Below are positions 20,301 through 27,970 of a stretch of 64,000 nt of DNA, one piece after another. How positions within the stretch are numbered: position 1 is the first letter of the stretch; each line of letters opens with the position of its first letter. Location: the NCBI GenBank assembly GCA_965199975.1, contig OZ241340.1, forward strand, positions 3,100,001 to 3,164,000, in the 5' to 3' direction. The position numbers and the translations under genes are program-made. The DNA comes from JASLDZ01 sp965199975. Its GTDB lineage: Bacteria > Pseudomonadota > Alphaproteobacteria > Caulobacterales > Caulobacteraceae. The notes below the pieces were generated by a model that had not been told where the DNA came from, made no database searches, and was given only the letters and a program-made list of their open reading frames with translations.

Positions 20301-20768
20301 CTGCCGCCCGGCGCCCGCGCCCAGGCCGCCGCCGACCTTCTGGCCCGCGAGCGCGACCTCACCTCCGAGCAACGGCGCGAGATGGCCGACGCGGCGATGG
20401 GCGTGCTCACCGACGCGCGCTTCGCCCCTGTATGGGGAGCGGGCGGCCGCGCCGAGATGGCCATCGCCGGCGGTTCGCCCGAGCTGCCGCCGGGCTTGGC
20501 CGTCTCCGGCCGCGTCGACCGGCTGGTGGTCACGCCCGAGCGCGTGCTGGTGATCGACTTCAAGACCAACCGCCCCTCGCCCGACCGGATCGAGGGCGCC
20601 GATCCAGCCTACCTGATGCAGATGGCGCTCTATGTGGCGGTGCTGCGCGAGGTGTTCCCCGGCCGCCGGGTGGAAGCGGCGCTGGTGTGGACCGACGGTC
20701 CCAAGCTGATGGTGGTTCCAGACAATGTGATCGCCCAGGAGCTGGCGCGCGCGCGGCGTGCGGCTTGA
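17298..20768 (+). CDS. addA: Double-strand break repair helicase AddA (in the same frame as AddB)
   Basis: UvrD-type helicase/nuclease subunit of AddAB, 1156 aa counted from ATG 17298. Motifs in order: Walker A ANAGSGKTSTL (about residues 20-30), FTYTKAAAAEM-like motif Ia (CVTYTKAAAAEMQRR), IQTIHAFCEQLL, Walker B LLLDEAQDTAPEQW, GDPKQSIYSFQGAD, ESWRSTPQVL, VHGAKGLEAPVV and motif VI LLYVALTRARDRLIV. The C-terminal nuclease has RGELIHRLLQLLP and VIDFKTNRPSP. It may be made as the C-terminal half of a 2218-aa AddB-AddA protein, or from its own ATG, which has GAGGCGGGG upstream. trxA follows 79 bp downstream. Confidence 0.93.
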   Translation: MSAALPPQVQASDPAVDVVVTANAGSGKTSTLVSRVARLLLHGARPEAILCVTYTKAAAAEMQRRLFERLGGWAVADDRTLRRELEAIGEATGDLPDARKLFARALETPGGLKIQTIHAFCEQLLRRFPLEAGVTPGFIVLEDAAQREVSAQARERLAEGALADAEGRLGLAYAHLSAELDLRTFEAMLASFEVQREAVVAYEGQAAELGRTLEDDVWRRAGFPEAPTDPEALEAAAAVECDWAQWRAAAAALALTGSATDVRLSGKLAKLAECAATSPGAFTECWAAFATAKGEPLKTLGTRAVDAGTLEWLRREQARLHDTCRLATAARQARDTVQALVLATAYASLYAGEKEAQGALDFADLVARAGELLTVRTDAAWVLFKLDGGIEHLLLDEAQDTAPEQWTILDALTDEFLAGEGARPRRELERGSFVVGDPKQSIYSFQGADPNGLLQRIQGRAARAEAAGRAFESVDLRESWRSTPQVLAFVDAVFANPDARLLDPPLGDEVVRHIVGGPRREHAGCVDLWPVFADEPHEEADAWDAPLDAPAPQSAIKRLAARIAAEVAGMIARGDGVFDKEAREWRPVHAGDVLVLVRRRDALFEEILRALKKARIPVAGADRLHLSDHALFADVRALLRFALYPWDDLTLAELLRSPFCDVDEQGLYDLAQPRGEHARLWPELNRRAQERPAWVAAKAFLAQARHEAQEGRTPFDWLGRVLSRLDDDGLTMRQRLLTRLGAEAEDALEALLAEALAAEGRGVRDLERFCAELERAEVEVKRELEGAGAQARVMTVHGAKGLEAPVVILPDTLGRAPERWPPLLATGDGGLVFAPRGMGDTPASRAAKDGLKAKQAQEGLRLLYVALTRARDRLIVCGRLPGNLTAPAADSWYALVQAAFAQEGIAEAVRTVDLGDLSVRRCGPDPVPSLALTAEPQPALADPDWLTAPAPLEPGLAALASPSRQAERLRGPAPSPLAAAGGLGRFRRGELIHRLLQLLPDLPPGARAQAAADLLARERDLTSEQRREMADAAMGVLTDARFAPVWGAGGRAEMAIAGGSPELPPGLAVSGRVDRLVVTPERVLVIDFKTNRPSPDRIEGADPAYLMQMALYVAVLREVFPGRRVEAALVWTDGPKLMVVPDNVIAQELARARRAA

Positions 20769-20847
20769 TGGGGGGCGGGCCTGGACCTACCTCTTGCGAC
20801 AGGACCGCGGCGAGTCTGCGCCGCGCACCAAGTGGAGTGAACCCTCG

Positions 20848-21189
20848 ATGGCCACCGTAAAGGTCGACGACGACACCTTTGAAGCCAAGGTGCTGCAGGC
20901 CGACAAACCCGTGCTGGTGGACTTCTGGGCCGAGTGGTGCGGCCCCTGCAAACAGATCGCACCTGCCCTCGACCAGATCAGCGAGGAGCTGGCTGACCAG
21001 TTGATCGTGGCCAAGGTCAATACCGAGGAGAGCCCCATGTCCCCCGGTCGCTACGGCGTCCGCGGCATCCCGACGCTGATGCTGTTCAAGGATGGCAAGC
21101 TCGCCTCCATGAGCGTGGGGGCCAAACCCAAGGCCAAGATCCTGGAGTGGCTGAACGAAGCCGGCGTGACGGCGCAGGCCGCCGCCTGA
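20848..21189 (+). CDS. trxA: Thioredoxin
   Basis: 113-aa cytosolic thioredoxin. The active site WAEWCGPCKQIAP has Cys31 and Cys34, and the cis-Pro is in RGIPTLMLFKDG. ATG at 20848 with GTGGAGTGA upstream is preferred to an in-frame codon at 20758, which overlaps the addA stop. addA followed by trxA matches the caulobacterial order. In Caulobacter, folC/accD/trp genes are remembered to follow trxA; here the next 700 bp hold no gene, which suggests a rearrangement point. Confidence 0.95.
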   Translation: MATVKVDDDTFEAKVLQADKPVLVDFWAEWCGPCKQIAPALDQISEELADQLIVAKVNTEESPMSPGRYGVRGIPTLMLFKDGKLASMSVGAKPKAKILEWLNEAGVTAQAAA

Positions 21190-21891
21190 TGGGGCGCGCC
21201 TAGTCCTGCCTTCTATGCGGGTCACCGGGCGAACGCCGGGACCCGGAGGCGGACGCCACCTTGGAACCGGACGCCGCCCCAGGACCAGACACGATGGTTT
21301 GGATAAGGCCGTCAAGCCGCGTGTCCGCCGCCGCCACAGTCCTCGCACGTCCACTCCTCCACGGTCTCGGGCGCGGATCCAAAACGGCCTCGCCATGCCG
21401 TAGGGTGAGGTGAAGCTAGCCCCGTTGCGGAAGGGGGTGGACGGATCAACGAGCAAAGTTCATCTTCCACTGGAGAGTGGGGATGACTCTCAAATAGGGA
21501 TCTCAATCTCAAGCTATGAACAACCCTCTGTGACTGCGTGGATCAACGAGACGATGCGAGAGCTCCAGCCATGCTGGCGGGCAAGGTCGAGTTAGGATCG
21601 CAAGCGGACTTCGCCTTTCCTGCAAGAGCCGACGCGTGGGGCGCTGTCGCCGTGCTCGGTCACGTCGAGGTACGCCTGCGGCGCGTCGAACACCGGAGCT
21701 GGAGACTGCCGCAGAGCGTGGGCGGGTCGAGGGCCCAATGGAGGAGCTGCAGGCGCAGCGTGCCTCACCGCGACCGGCGTCGTCGGTGGCGCTCAGGCCT
21801 CCGCTGAGACACGGGAAACGCCCCGCGAAAAACCTCGCCGCGACCCGATGACTCGTTCCCGCTCCGTTCGCTGTTGCGCTAGACCTCGCGG
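21190..21891 (+). other. Gene-poor stretch with a possible decayed small ORF
   Basis: About 700 bp with no convincing gene. The part from about 21410 to 21720 is visibly less G+C-rich than its flanks. A plausible protein can be pieced together across a shift near 21565: in one frame KVHLPLESGDDSQIG and SYEQPSVTAWINETMRELQ, in the next MLAGKVELGSQADFAF and WGAVAVLGHVEVRLRRVEH. The pattern faintly resembles small WapI/DUF6228-type immunity proteins, which is a weak guess. A bulged hairpin at 21218-21245 just after trxA could serve as a transcript end; no T-run follows it. Confidence 0.3.
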
Positions 21892-22638
21892 GTGAGCGCC
21901 CTCGCCTTCGCCCCCTCCCCGTCCGGCCTGATGGCCCGCACCCCCTGCGGCACGCTGTGGACGCACGTGGCGGGCGTGCGCTGCGGACTCACCTGCTCGG
22001 GCGCGCTGCACCTGCCGCAGGCCCACGCGCTGGTGGCGGGCGACCTGCACCTTGAGAAGGGGTCGGCCTACGCCGTGCGCGGTTCGCTGCTGCCGCCCTT
22101 CGACACCCGCGCCACCCTCGACCGACTGGAGGCGGAGGTGGCGCGCACGGAGCCGCGGCGGCTGATCCTCCTGGGCGACAGCTTCCACGATCCGCGCGCG
22201 CCTGCCCGGCTCGACCCCGGCGACCGGGCGCGGCTGGAGGCGCTGGCGCTCGGCCGCACGCTGGTGTGGGTGGAGGGAAATCACGACCGCAAAGGCGCAG
22301 AGACCGCACTCGGCCTCCTGCCGGGAGAGGTGACCGACGAGGTCGAGGTCGCGGGCCTGACCCTGCGCCACGAACCGCGACCCGAACCTCAGCCGGGCGA
22401 GGTGGCGGGCCACCTTCACCCCGCAGCCCGCGTCTCCGCCGCGGGGCGCGTGGTGCGCCGCCGCTGCTTCGCCACCGACGGGGAACGCCTGATCCTTCCC
22501 GCCTTCGGCGCCTATGCCGGCGGTCTCAACCTGCTGGACCGCGCCTTCGACGGCCTGTTCGTGCGACCGCCGACAGCCGCGGTGCTTGGCGACGACAAGG
22601 TGCGCCCGCTGCGGCCCGAAGCGCTGCTGCCCGGCTAG
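21892..22638 (+). CDS. pdeM: Ligase-associated DNA damage response endonuclease PdeM (metallophosphoesterase)
   Basis: Calcineurin-like metallophosphoesterase of 248 aa. The five metal-binding blocks are present: VAGDLHLEKG, LLGDSFHD, VEGNHD, and GHLHPAARVS near the C-terminus. The DLHLEKGSAYAVRGSLLPPFDT segment is characteristic of the PdeM family, which is usually encoded with an ATP-dependent ligase, an exonuclease and an Lhr-type helicase. None of those partners is next to it here. Start is GTG at 21892. Its stop region overlaps the convergent DUF2189 gene by 4 bp. Confidence 0.88.
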   Translation: MSALAFAPSPSGLMARTPCGTLWTHVAGVRCGLTCSGALHLPQAHALVAGDLHLEKGSAYAVRGSLLPPFDTRATLDRLEAEVARTEPRRLILLGDSFHDPRAPARLDPGDRARLEALALGRTLVWVEGNHDRKGAETALGLLPGEVTDEVEVAGLTLRHEPRPEPQPGEVAGHLHPAARVSAAGRVVRRRCFATDGERLILPAFGAYAGGLNLLDRAFDGLFVRPPTAAVLGDDKVRPLRPEALLPG

Positions 22639-23432
22639 ATCCGCACCACCGCGCGGGTGTAGAGGTGCCAGGTGGCGTAGCCCAGCACCGGCAGCACGAT
22701 GGCCAGCCCCACGAACAGCGGGATCGAGCCGGCGAGCAGGAGCGCCGCCACGATCACCCCCCAGCGCAAGAAGGCGGCCGGGCTCCTGGCCACAGCCCGC
22801 AGCGAGGTGCGCACGGCGGCGGCCGCGTCCACCTGCCGATCGATCAACATGGGGAAGGAGACCGCGCTCGCCGCCAGCACCGCCATGGCGAACACCGCGC
22901 CGACCACGTTGCCGACCAGGATCAGCGCCCACCCCTGCGGGGTGGTGAACACCCGCTGCAGGAAGTCGGCCAGTCCGACGTAGGGCTGGGTGGGGAACAG
23001 CGCCGCGTAGATCCCCCATGCCGCCGCCACCCACAGGGCGAAGATCACCGCCAGCCCCAGAGTCATCAGCGCCAGCGAGACGCCGGAACGCCCGCGCCAG
23101 GCGTCGAAGAAATGGCTCCACGCCGCCGGTTCGCCGGCCTCGCGCAGGCGGGCGATCTCGTAGAAGCCGCTGGCCAGCGCCGGGCCCATCAGCGAGAGGC
23201 CCGCGGCCAGGGGGAAGGCCAGCGCCAGGGCGTCGTCGCTGGCGACGGCGGCGAAGGCGACGAGGCCCACCACCGGGTAGATCAGCGCCAGCATGATGAT
23301 CTCGCCCCGCTTGGCGTTGAAGTCTTCCCATCCGCGGGCCAGCGCCCAGCGCAGATCCTCGGCGGTGACGGGATGCACGGCCGCCGGAGCGGAGGGGTCG
23401 GGCATCACGGCGGCGGGTGTGGCGAGAGACAT
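22635..23432 (-). CDS. DUF2189 family integral membrane protein
   Basis: 265-aa inner-membrane protein with about six hydrophobic segments (for example IIMLALIYPVVGLVAFAAV, LALMTLGLAVIFALWVAAAW, ALILVGNVVGAVFAMAVLAA, IPLFVGLAIVLPVLGYAT). The opening TAEDLRWALARGWEDFNAKRG and the C-terminal GYATWHLYTRAVV are typical of DUF2189. The role is unknown; in some species members lie near cytochrome oxidase genes, but not here. Divergent from zapE with 114 bp between the starts. Confidence 0.9.
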   Translation of the reverse strand: MSLATPAAVMPDPSAPAAVHPVTAEDLRWALARGWEDFNAKRGEIIMLALIYPVVGLVAFAAVASDDALALAFPLAAGLSLMGPALASGFYEIARLREAGEPAAWSHFFDAWRGRSGVSLALMTLGLAVIFALWVAAAWGIYAALFPTQPYVGLADFLQRVFTTPQGWALILVGNVVGAVFAMAVLAASAVSFPMLIDRQVDAAAAVRTSLRAVARSPAAFLRWGVIVAALLLAGSIPLFVGLAIVLPVLGYATWHLYTRAVVRI

Positions 23433-23546
23433 GTGCGTTTAGCCTCCGAGGTCGCGGATGCGGAGTGAACGCCCAGTCGGCGCCCTTGTCAAAACGCCGC
23501 ACCGAACGGTCGCAGCGATCGCCGCGCTGGGCTAGAGGGCGCGGCC

Positions 23547-24671
23547 ATGCCGCTCAGCATCCGCGCAGCCTACCGCGAAGCCCTCGCCGCCGGCGAGATC
23601 GCGCCCGATCGCGCCCAGGCCGGCGCGGTCGAGGCGCTGGCGCGACTGGAGGGCGAGTTGAACGCCGCCGCCGAGCCGGGCTTCGCCCTGCCGTTCCTGC
23701 ACAGGAAGCCCGCGCCGCCGCGGGGCGTCTACCTGTGGGGGCCGGTCGGGCGCGGCAAGTCGATGCTGATGGACCTGTTCTTCGACTCCGCGCCGGTCGC
23801 ACGGAAGCGGCGCGTGCACTTCCACGCCTTCATGGCCGAGGTTCACGCGCTGATCGCGGCCTGGCGATCGGGCGACGCCGCGGGGCGGCGGGCGGCCTTC
23901 GGCACGGCCAAGGGAGACGACCCGATCGACCCCGCCGCGGGCGTGCTGGCGCACGGCGCGCGCCTGCTCTGCTTCGACGAGCTGCAGGTTCGCGACATCG
24001 CCGACGCCATGATCCTGGGCCGGCTGTTCGAGGCGCTGTTCGCCCGCGGCGTGACCGTGGTGGCCACCTCCAACCGCCCCCCCAGCGACCTCTACGCAGA
24101 CGGATTGAACCGGCAGCTGTTCGCGCCCTTCATCGACCTTCTCGAGGCGCGCATGGAGGTGGTCGCCGTCGCCGGCCCCCGCGACTTCCGTCTCGAGCGG
24201 CTGCGCGGGCGCGACCTGTGGTTCGCGCCGCTGACCCCCGCGGCCGCGGCCGGCTTCCACGCCCTGTGGGGCGCGCTGCTCGACGGCGCGCCCGAGACGG
24301 GGGCCACGGTCGACGTGATGGGCCGCAAGCTCGTCTTCCCGCGCGCCGCCGGCGGCCAGGTGCGCGCCGCCTTCGCCAGCCTGTGCGGCCAGGCGCTGGG
24401 CGCGCAGGACTACCTGGCCTTCGCCCGGCGCTTCCACACCGTGTTCCTTGAGGGCGTGCCGCGCCTGGGCCCCGAGCGGCGCAACGAGGCGGCGCGGCTC
24501 GTGGCGCTGGTCGACGCCCTCTACGAGGCGGGCGCCAAGCTCGTTGTGCTGGCCGACGGGGAGCCGGACGCTCTCTATCCTGCAGGTGACGGCGCCTTCG
24601 AGTTCGCACGCACCGCCTCGCGCCTGGAAGAGATGCGCTCGGCCGCCTGGCTGGAGGCGATGGGAGGCTGA
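23547..24671 (+). CDS. zapE: ZapE/AFG1-family cell division ATPase
   Basis: 374-aa AAA+-like ATPase. Walker A is GPVGRGKS (residues 65-72), Walker B LLCFDELQVRD (about 140-150), followed by the family-specific DIADAMILGRLF and ATSNRPPSDLYADGLNRQLF. ZapE modulates Z-ring stability in Escherichia coli; the mitochondrial homologue AFG1/LACE1 acts in respiratory-chain protein turnover. The caulobacterial role is not established. Convergent with the lysyl-tRNA synthetase gene; stops are 10 bp apart. Confidence 0.93.
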   Translation: MPLSIRAAYREALAAGEIAPDRAQAGAVEALARLEGELNAAAEPGFALPFLHRKPAPPRGVYLWGPVGRGKSMLMDLFFDSAPVARKRRVHFHAFMAEVHALIAAWRSGDAAGRRAAFGTAKGDDPIDPAAGVLAHGARLLCFDELQVRDIADAMILGRLFEALFARGVTVVATSNRPPSDLYADGLNRQLFAPFIDLLEARMEVVAVAGPRDFRLERLRGRDLWFAPLTPAAAAGFHALWGALLDGAPETGATVDVMGRKLVFPRAAGGQVRAAFASLCGQALGAQDYLAFARRFHTVFLEGVPRLGPERRNEAARLVALVDALYEAGAKLVVLADGEPDALYPAGDGAFEFARTASRLEEMRSAAWLEAMGG

Positions 24672-24680
24672 GGCGCGGCC

Positions 24681-26393
24681 TCAGCCGGGAGCCGGCTCCA
24701 GCACGCCCAGGTCCTCGCCGGCCAGCACGCGCGCGATCAGGGCGCGGGTGCGCTCCACCCCGAACACCGCGGCGAAGGAGCCGAAGCGCGGGCCCTGCGG
24801 CTGGCCCAGCAGCACCTCGTAGAGCGCGCCGAACCACTGGCGCAGAGGGTCGAAGCCGGCGGCCTTGCCGGCCTCGAAGGACTCGCTCTGCAGGTCCTCG
24901 GCCGTGGCGCCCTCGCCCAGTCGGGCGAAGCGCTCTGAAAGGTCGGCCAACGCCGCCCGCTCGCGCGCGTCGGGGGCGCGGAAGCGCTTCCGGGGGCGCA
25001 CGAAGTCCTCGTAATACGCCAGGGCGTAGCCGGCGAGGCGATCCATCAGGGGCTGGCTCTGCGGCGTGGCACCCGGCACGTAGCGCTCCAGGAAGCCCCA
25101 CAGCATCTCGGTGGAGCCCGCGTTGGCCGCCGAGACCAGGTTCAGCATCAGCGCGAACGACACCGGCGACCCCGCGGCAGGCGGCGCGCCGCCGTGGACC
25201 GACCACACCGGATTGTCCAGCCGCTTGGCGGCCTCCTGCCCGGGATAGGCGTCGAGCTGCTGCAGGTATTCGTCGGTGGCCTTGGGAATCACGTCCCAGC
25301 TCAGCTTCTTGGCCGACTTGGGTGACTGGAACACGTAGTAGGCCAAGCTCTCTGGGGTGGAGTAGCGCAGCCACTCCTGCATGGTCAGCCCGTTGCCCTT
25401 CGACTTGGAGATCTTCTGCCCCTCCTCGTCGAGGTAGAGCTCGTAGGAGAAGCCCTCCGGCGGTGCGCCGCCCAGGAGGCAGCAGATCTTGGCCGAAGCC
25501 TTGACCGAGTCGATCAGGTCCTTGCCGCTCATTTCGTAGTCGACGCCGAGCGCCGACCAGCGCATGGCCCAGTCGGGCTTCCACTGCAGCTTGACGTGGC
25601 CTCCGACGACGGGCGTCTCCACCCGCGAACCATCCTCGTCCTCGAACACGATGGTCCCCGCCTCGATGTCGCGCTCCAAGGTCGGGACCTGCAGCACGCG
25701 GCCGGTGGTGGGGCTGACCGGCAGAAAGGGCGAGTAGGTCGCACGCCGCTCGGGGCCGAGCGTGGGCAGCATCACCGCCTGGATGTCGTCGAACCTCTCC
25801 AGGGCGCGCTGCAGCTTGGCGTCGAAACGGCCGGATCGGTAGGCTTCGGTGGACGACATGAAGGTGTAGGCGAAGCCGAAGCCGTCTAGGAAGCGGCGCA
25901 GGCGGGCGTTGTTGTGGGCGCCGAAGCTCGCCTCCTCCTCGAAAGGATCGCGCACCTCGGAGAGCGGCTTGCCGAGGTCCTCCTCCAGCCAGTCCTGGTG
26001 CGGCAGGCCTGGCGGGACCTTGCGCAGGCCGTCCATGTCGTCGCTGAAGCAGATGAGCTCGGTGGGGATGGCCTCGCCCGTCAGCGCGCGGAAGGCGGCG
26101 CGGACCATGGAGGTGCGCGCCACCTCCTGGAAGGTGCCGATGTGGGGCAGGCCCGAGGGGCCGTAGCCGGTCTCCAGCACCACCGGACGCGCGACGAGCG
26201 CCGGAAAGCGCTCGGCCAGCCGCTCGCCCGCGCCGTGCTCGACGAGCGCCAACGCCTCGTCGCGCTCGCCGCCCTCCAGACGAAGGGTCAAGATGCGGCG
26301 CAACAAGGCGCGCGCCTGCTCGAAAGGCCACGACCGCGCTTCGCGCGCGATAGGAGCGAGGCCGCAGAGGTCGGTCGGATGTGGGTCGGCCAT
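24681..26393 (-). CDS. lysK: Lysine--tRNA ligase, class I
   Basis: Class I lysyl-tRNA synthetase of 570 aa, the archaeal/alphaproteobacterial type that replaces the class II LysS. The HIGH-type motif is PSGLPHIG (residues 79-86) and the KMSKS-type loop is KISKSKGNG (near residue 305). Other landmarks are FSDDMDGLRKVP and the C-terminal anticodon-binding helices. This enzyme class is one reason for assigning the window to the Alphaproteobacteria. It lies downstream of the histone-deacetylase-like and NTF2-like genes on the same strand, 65 bp from the latter. Confidence 0.96.
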   Translation of the reverse strand: MADPHPTDLCGLAPIAREARSWPFEQARALLRRILTLRLEGGERDEALALVEHGAGERLAERFPALVARPVVLETGYGPSGLPHIGTFQEVARTSMVRAAFRALTGEAIPTELICFSDDMDGLRKVPPGLPHQDWLEEDLGKPLSEVRDPFEEEASFGAHNNARLRRFLDGFGFAYTFMSSTEAYRSGRFDAKLQRALERFDDIQAVMLPTLGPERRATYSPFLPVSPTTGRVLQVPTLERDIEAGTIVFEDEDGSRVETPVVGGHVKLQWKPDWAMRWSALGVDYEMSGKDLIDSVKASAKICCLLGGAPPEGFSYELYLDEEGQKISKSKGNGLTMQEWLRYSTPESLAYYVFQSPKSAKKLSWDVIPKATDEYLQQLDAYPGQEAAKRLDNPVWSVHGGAPPAAGSPVSFALMLNLVSAANAGSTEMLWGFLERYVPGATPQSQPLMDRLAGYALAYYEDFVRPRKRFRAPDARERAALADLSERFARLGEGATAEDLQSESFEAGKAAGFDPLRQWFGALYEVLLGQPQGPRFGSFAAVFGVERTRALIARVLAGEDLGVLEPAPG

Positions 26394-26458
26394 GTCGGCG
26401 GCTTATAGACGCCCGGCCGCCGACATGAAGGGCGCACGCCTCGCGGCGGCGGTCGGCG

Positions 26459-26977
26459 TCAGGGTGAGATGATGGTCGCTTGGCGCGCCGTGAGGCGCCA
26501 GCGGCCGCCGTCCTCGCGCCACAGGTCGGTGAAGCGGCGGCGCACCTCCTGACCGGCGCGCGGTTTGGGCCAACGCGGCACGCACAGCTCCTCGCCCATG
26601 AGCAGCACCATCGCGCCGCGCAGGCCCGCATACTCGGTCGTCCGGTCGTAGCGCGTGTAGCTGATCAGCCCGCCGGCGTTGCGCTGCGAGGTGGCCCCCT
26701 TCTGCGAGAGGGTGTTCTGGGAATGGTTGACCACCAGGTCGTCAGCCATCGACGCGGCGAAGGCGGCGTGGTCCCCGCTCACCAGCGCGCGATCCACCAC
26801 CTCGACCGCCGCCAGGGCCGCGGCGACGCGGGGATCCTTCGCGGCGGCCGTCGCCTCCGCTCCCGACGCTTTCCAGCCTGCGTGCGCCGGAGCGGCATCA
26901 TCGCGACGGCGACCATAGGCGCTGCGGCGATCGCGCCATGACGAGGCATCCTCGGGCTCCCCAGTCTTGCGTTGCAT
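26459..26977 (-). CDS. NTF2-like (SnoaL/DUF4440 type) protein
   Basis: 172-aa protein whose second half is an NTF2-like fold: a helix with RALVSGDHAAFAASMADDLVVNHS, then strands including RRRFTDLWREDGGRWRLTARQATII. The N-terminal 50 residues are polar, Arg/Asp-rich and look unstructured, with no signal peptide, so the true start may be downstream. NTF2-like proteins range from isomerases to binding domains and the function is open. It begins 4 bp after the stop of the histone-deacetylase-like gene, so the two are probably co-expressed. Confidence 0.78.
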   Translation of the reverse strand: MQRKTGEPEDASSWRDRRSAYGRRRDDAAPAHAGWKASGAEATAAAKDPRVAAALAAVEVVDRALVSGDHAAFAASMADDLVVNHSQNTLSQKGATSQRNAGGLISYTRYDRTTEYAGLRGAMVLLMGEELCVPRWPKPRAGQEVRRRFTDLWREDGGRWRLTARQATIISP

Positions 26978-26981
26978 CAGC

Positions 26982-27920
26982 CTACCATATTCGCGGACGC
27001 CGAGCCGCCCCGGACGCCTGCGGCCAGGTGGCCGCCGCCGCGCGGTGCAGCGTGGCGTGGCGGTCGGCCAGCGCGTCGATGTCGGCGCCGTAGCCGCCGC
27101 CGATCACGCCGCAGACGGGGACGCCGCGGGCGAGGCAGGTCTCGATCACGTAGGCGTCGCGGGCGGCGAGCCCGGCATCGCTCAGCGCCAGACGCCCAAG
27201 CCGGTCGTCCACGTGGGGATCGACGCCGGCGTTGTAGAAGACGAGGTCGGGGGCGTGCGCATCCAGCAGATCAGGCAGGTGCTCGGCCAGGGCGGCGAGG
27301 TAGGCCGCATCCTGCGTGCCGTCGGGCAGGTCGACGTCGAGGGTGGAGGCGGCGCGGCGGGCGGGGAAGTTCTTGGCGCCGTGCATGGAGAAGGTGGCCA
27401 CCCGCGGCTCGCCCTTGAAGATGAAGGCGGTGCCGTCGCCCTGGTGAACGTCGAGGTCGACCACCAGCACGCGCGCCACCGCGCCCTCGTCAAGCAATGC
27501 GTGCGTGGCGACGGCCACGTCGTTGAACACGCAGAAGCCCGCGCCGTAGCCGCGCGCCGCGTGGTGGCTGCCGCCGGCGGTGTTGCAGGCGAGGCCGTGC
27601 GCCAGCGCCAGTCGCGCGGCGAGCAACGTGCCGCCCACGGCCGCGCACGCCCGCGCCGCCACCGCCGGCGTCATCGGCAGGCCGAGGCGGCGCACGGCGT
27701 CGGGCGGGAGGCTCTGATCGAAAACCGCTCGCACGTAGGCGGGGTCGTGCACGGCGCTCAGCAGCTCGAAGCTCGCAGGTTCGGGCTCATGGAAGCCGTC
27801 GGGCGACAGTCCCTCAGCCACCAGCATCTGCGCCAGCCGCTCGAACTTGTTCATGGGAAAGCGGTGCCCAGCCGGCATGTCGGCGCGGTAGGCTCTGTGA
27901 TGCACGAAGGGCGGCGGCAC
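26982..27920 (-). CDS. Histone deacetylase family protein (zinc amidohydrolase)
   Basis: 312-aa arginase/deacetylase-fold enzyme. Catalytic His119-His120 in AGGSHHA, zinc ligands Asp157 and His159 in VVDLDVHQGDGT, and the third ligand Asp in YNAGVDPHVDD are present, followed by the Gly-rich loop CGVIGGGYG. Bacterial members act on acetyl-lysine, acetylpolyamines or other acylamides; the substrate is not evident. Divergent from ubiA (50 bp apart) and followed on the same strand by the NTF2-like gene and class I lysRS. Confidence 0.92.
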   Translation of the reverse strand: MPPPFVHHRAYRADMPAGHRFPMNKFERLAQMLVAEGLSPDGFHEPEPASFELLSAVHDPAYVRAVFDQSLPPDAVRRLGLPMTPAVAARACAAVGGTLLAARLALAHGLACNTAGGSHHAARGYGAGFCVFNDVAVATHALLDEGAVARVLVVDLDVHQGDGTAFIFKGEPRVATFSMHGAKNFPARRAASTLDVDLPDGTQDAAYLAALAEHLPDLLDAHAPDLVFYNAGVDPHVDDRLGRLALSDAGLAARDAYVIETCLARGVPVCGVIGGGYGADIDALADRHATLHRAAAATWPQASGAARRPRIW

Positions 27921-27970
27921 GCGACGACAGGTGGGAGGCCGCGCGCGCCTGCGCTACAGCACGCGCGAAG

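Noticed and set aside
13959..20372. 2137-codon open frame on the minus strand opposite addBA
   Set aside because: It mirrors the codon structure of the real genes; its product is Arg/Gly/Gln/His-rich without domains, while the plus strand carries all AddA/AddB motifs. Typical shadow frame in G+C-rich DNA.
24130..26631. 833-codon minus-strand frame across lysK and zapE
   Set aside because: Out-of-frame reading of lysK that continues antisense to zapE; repeated Arg/Gly composition.
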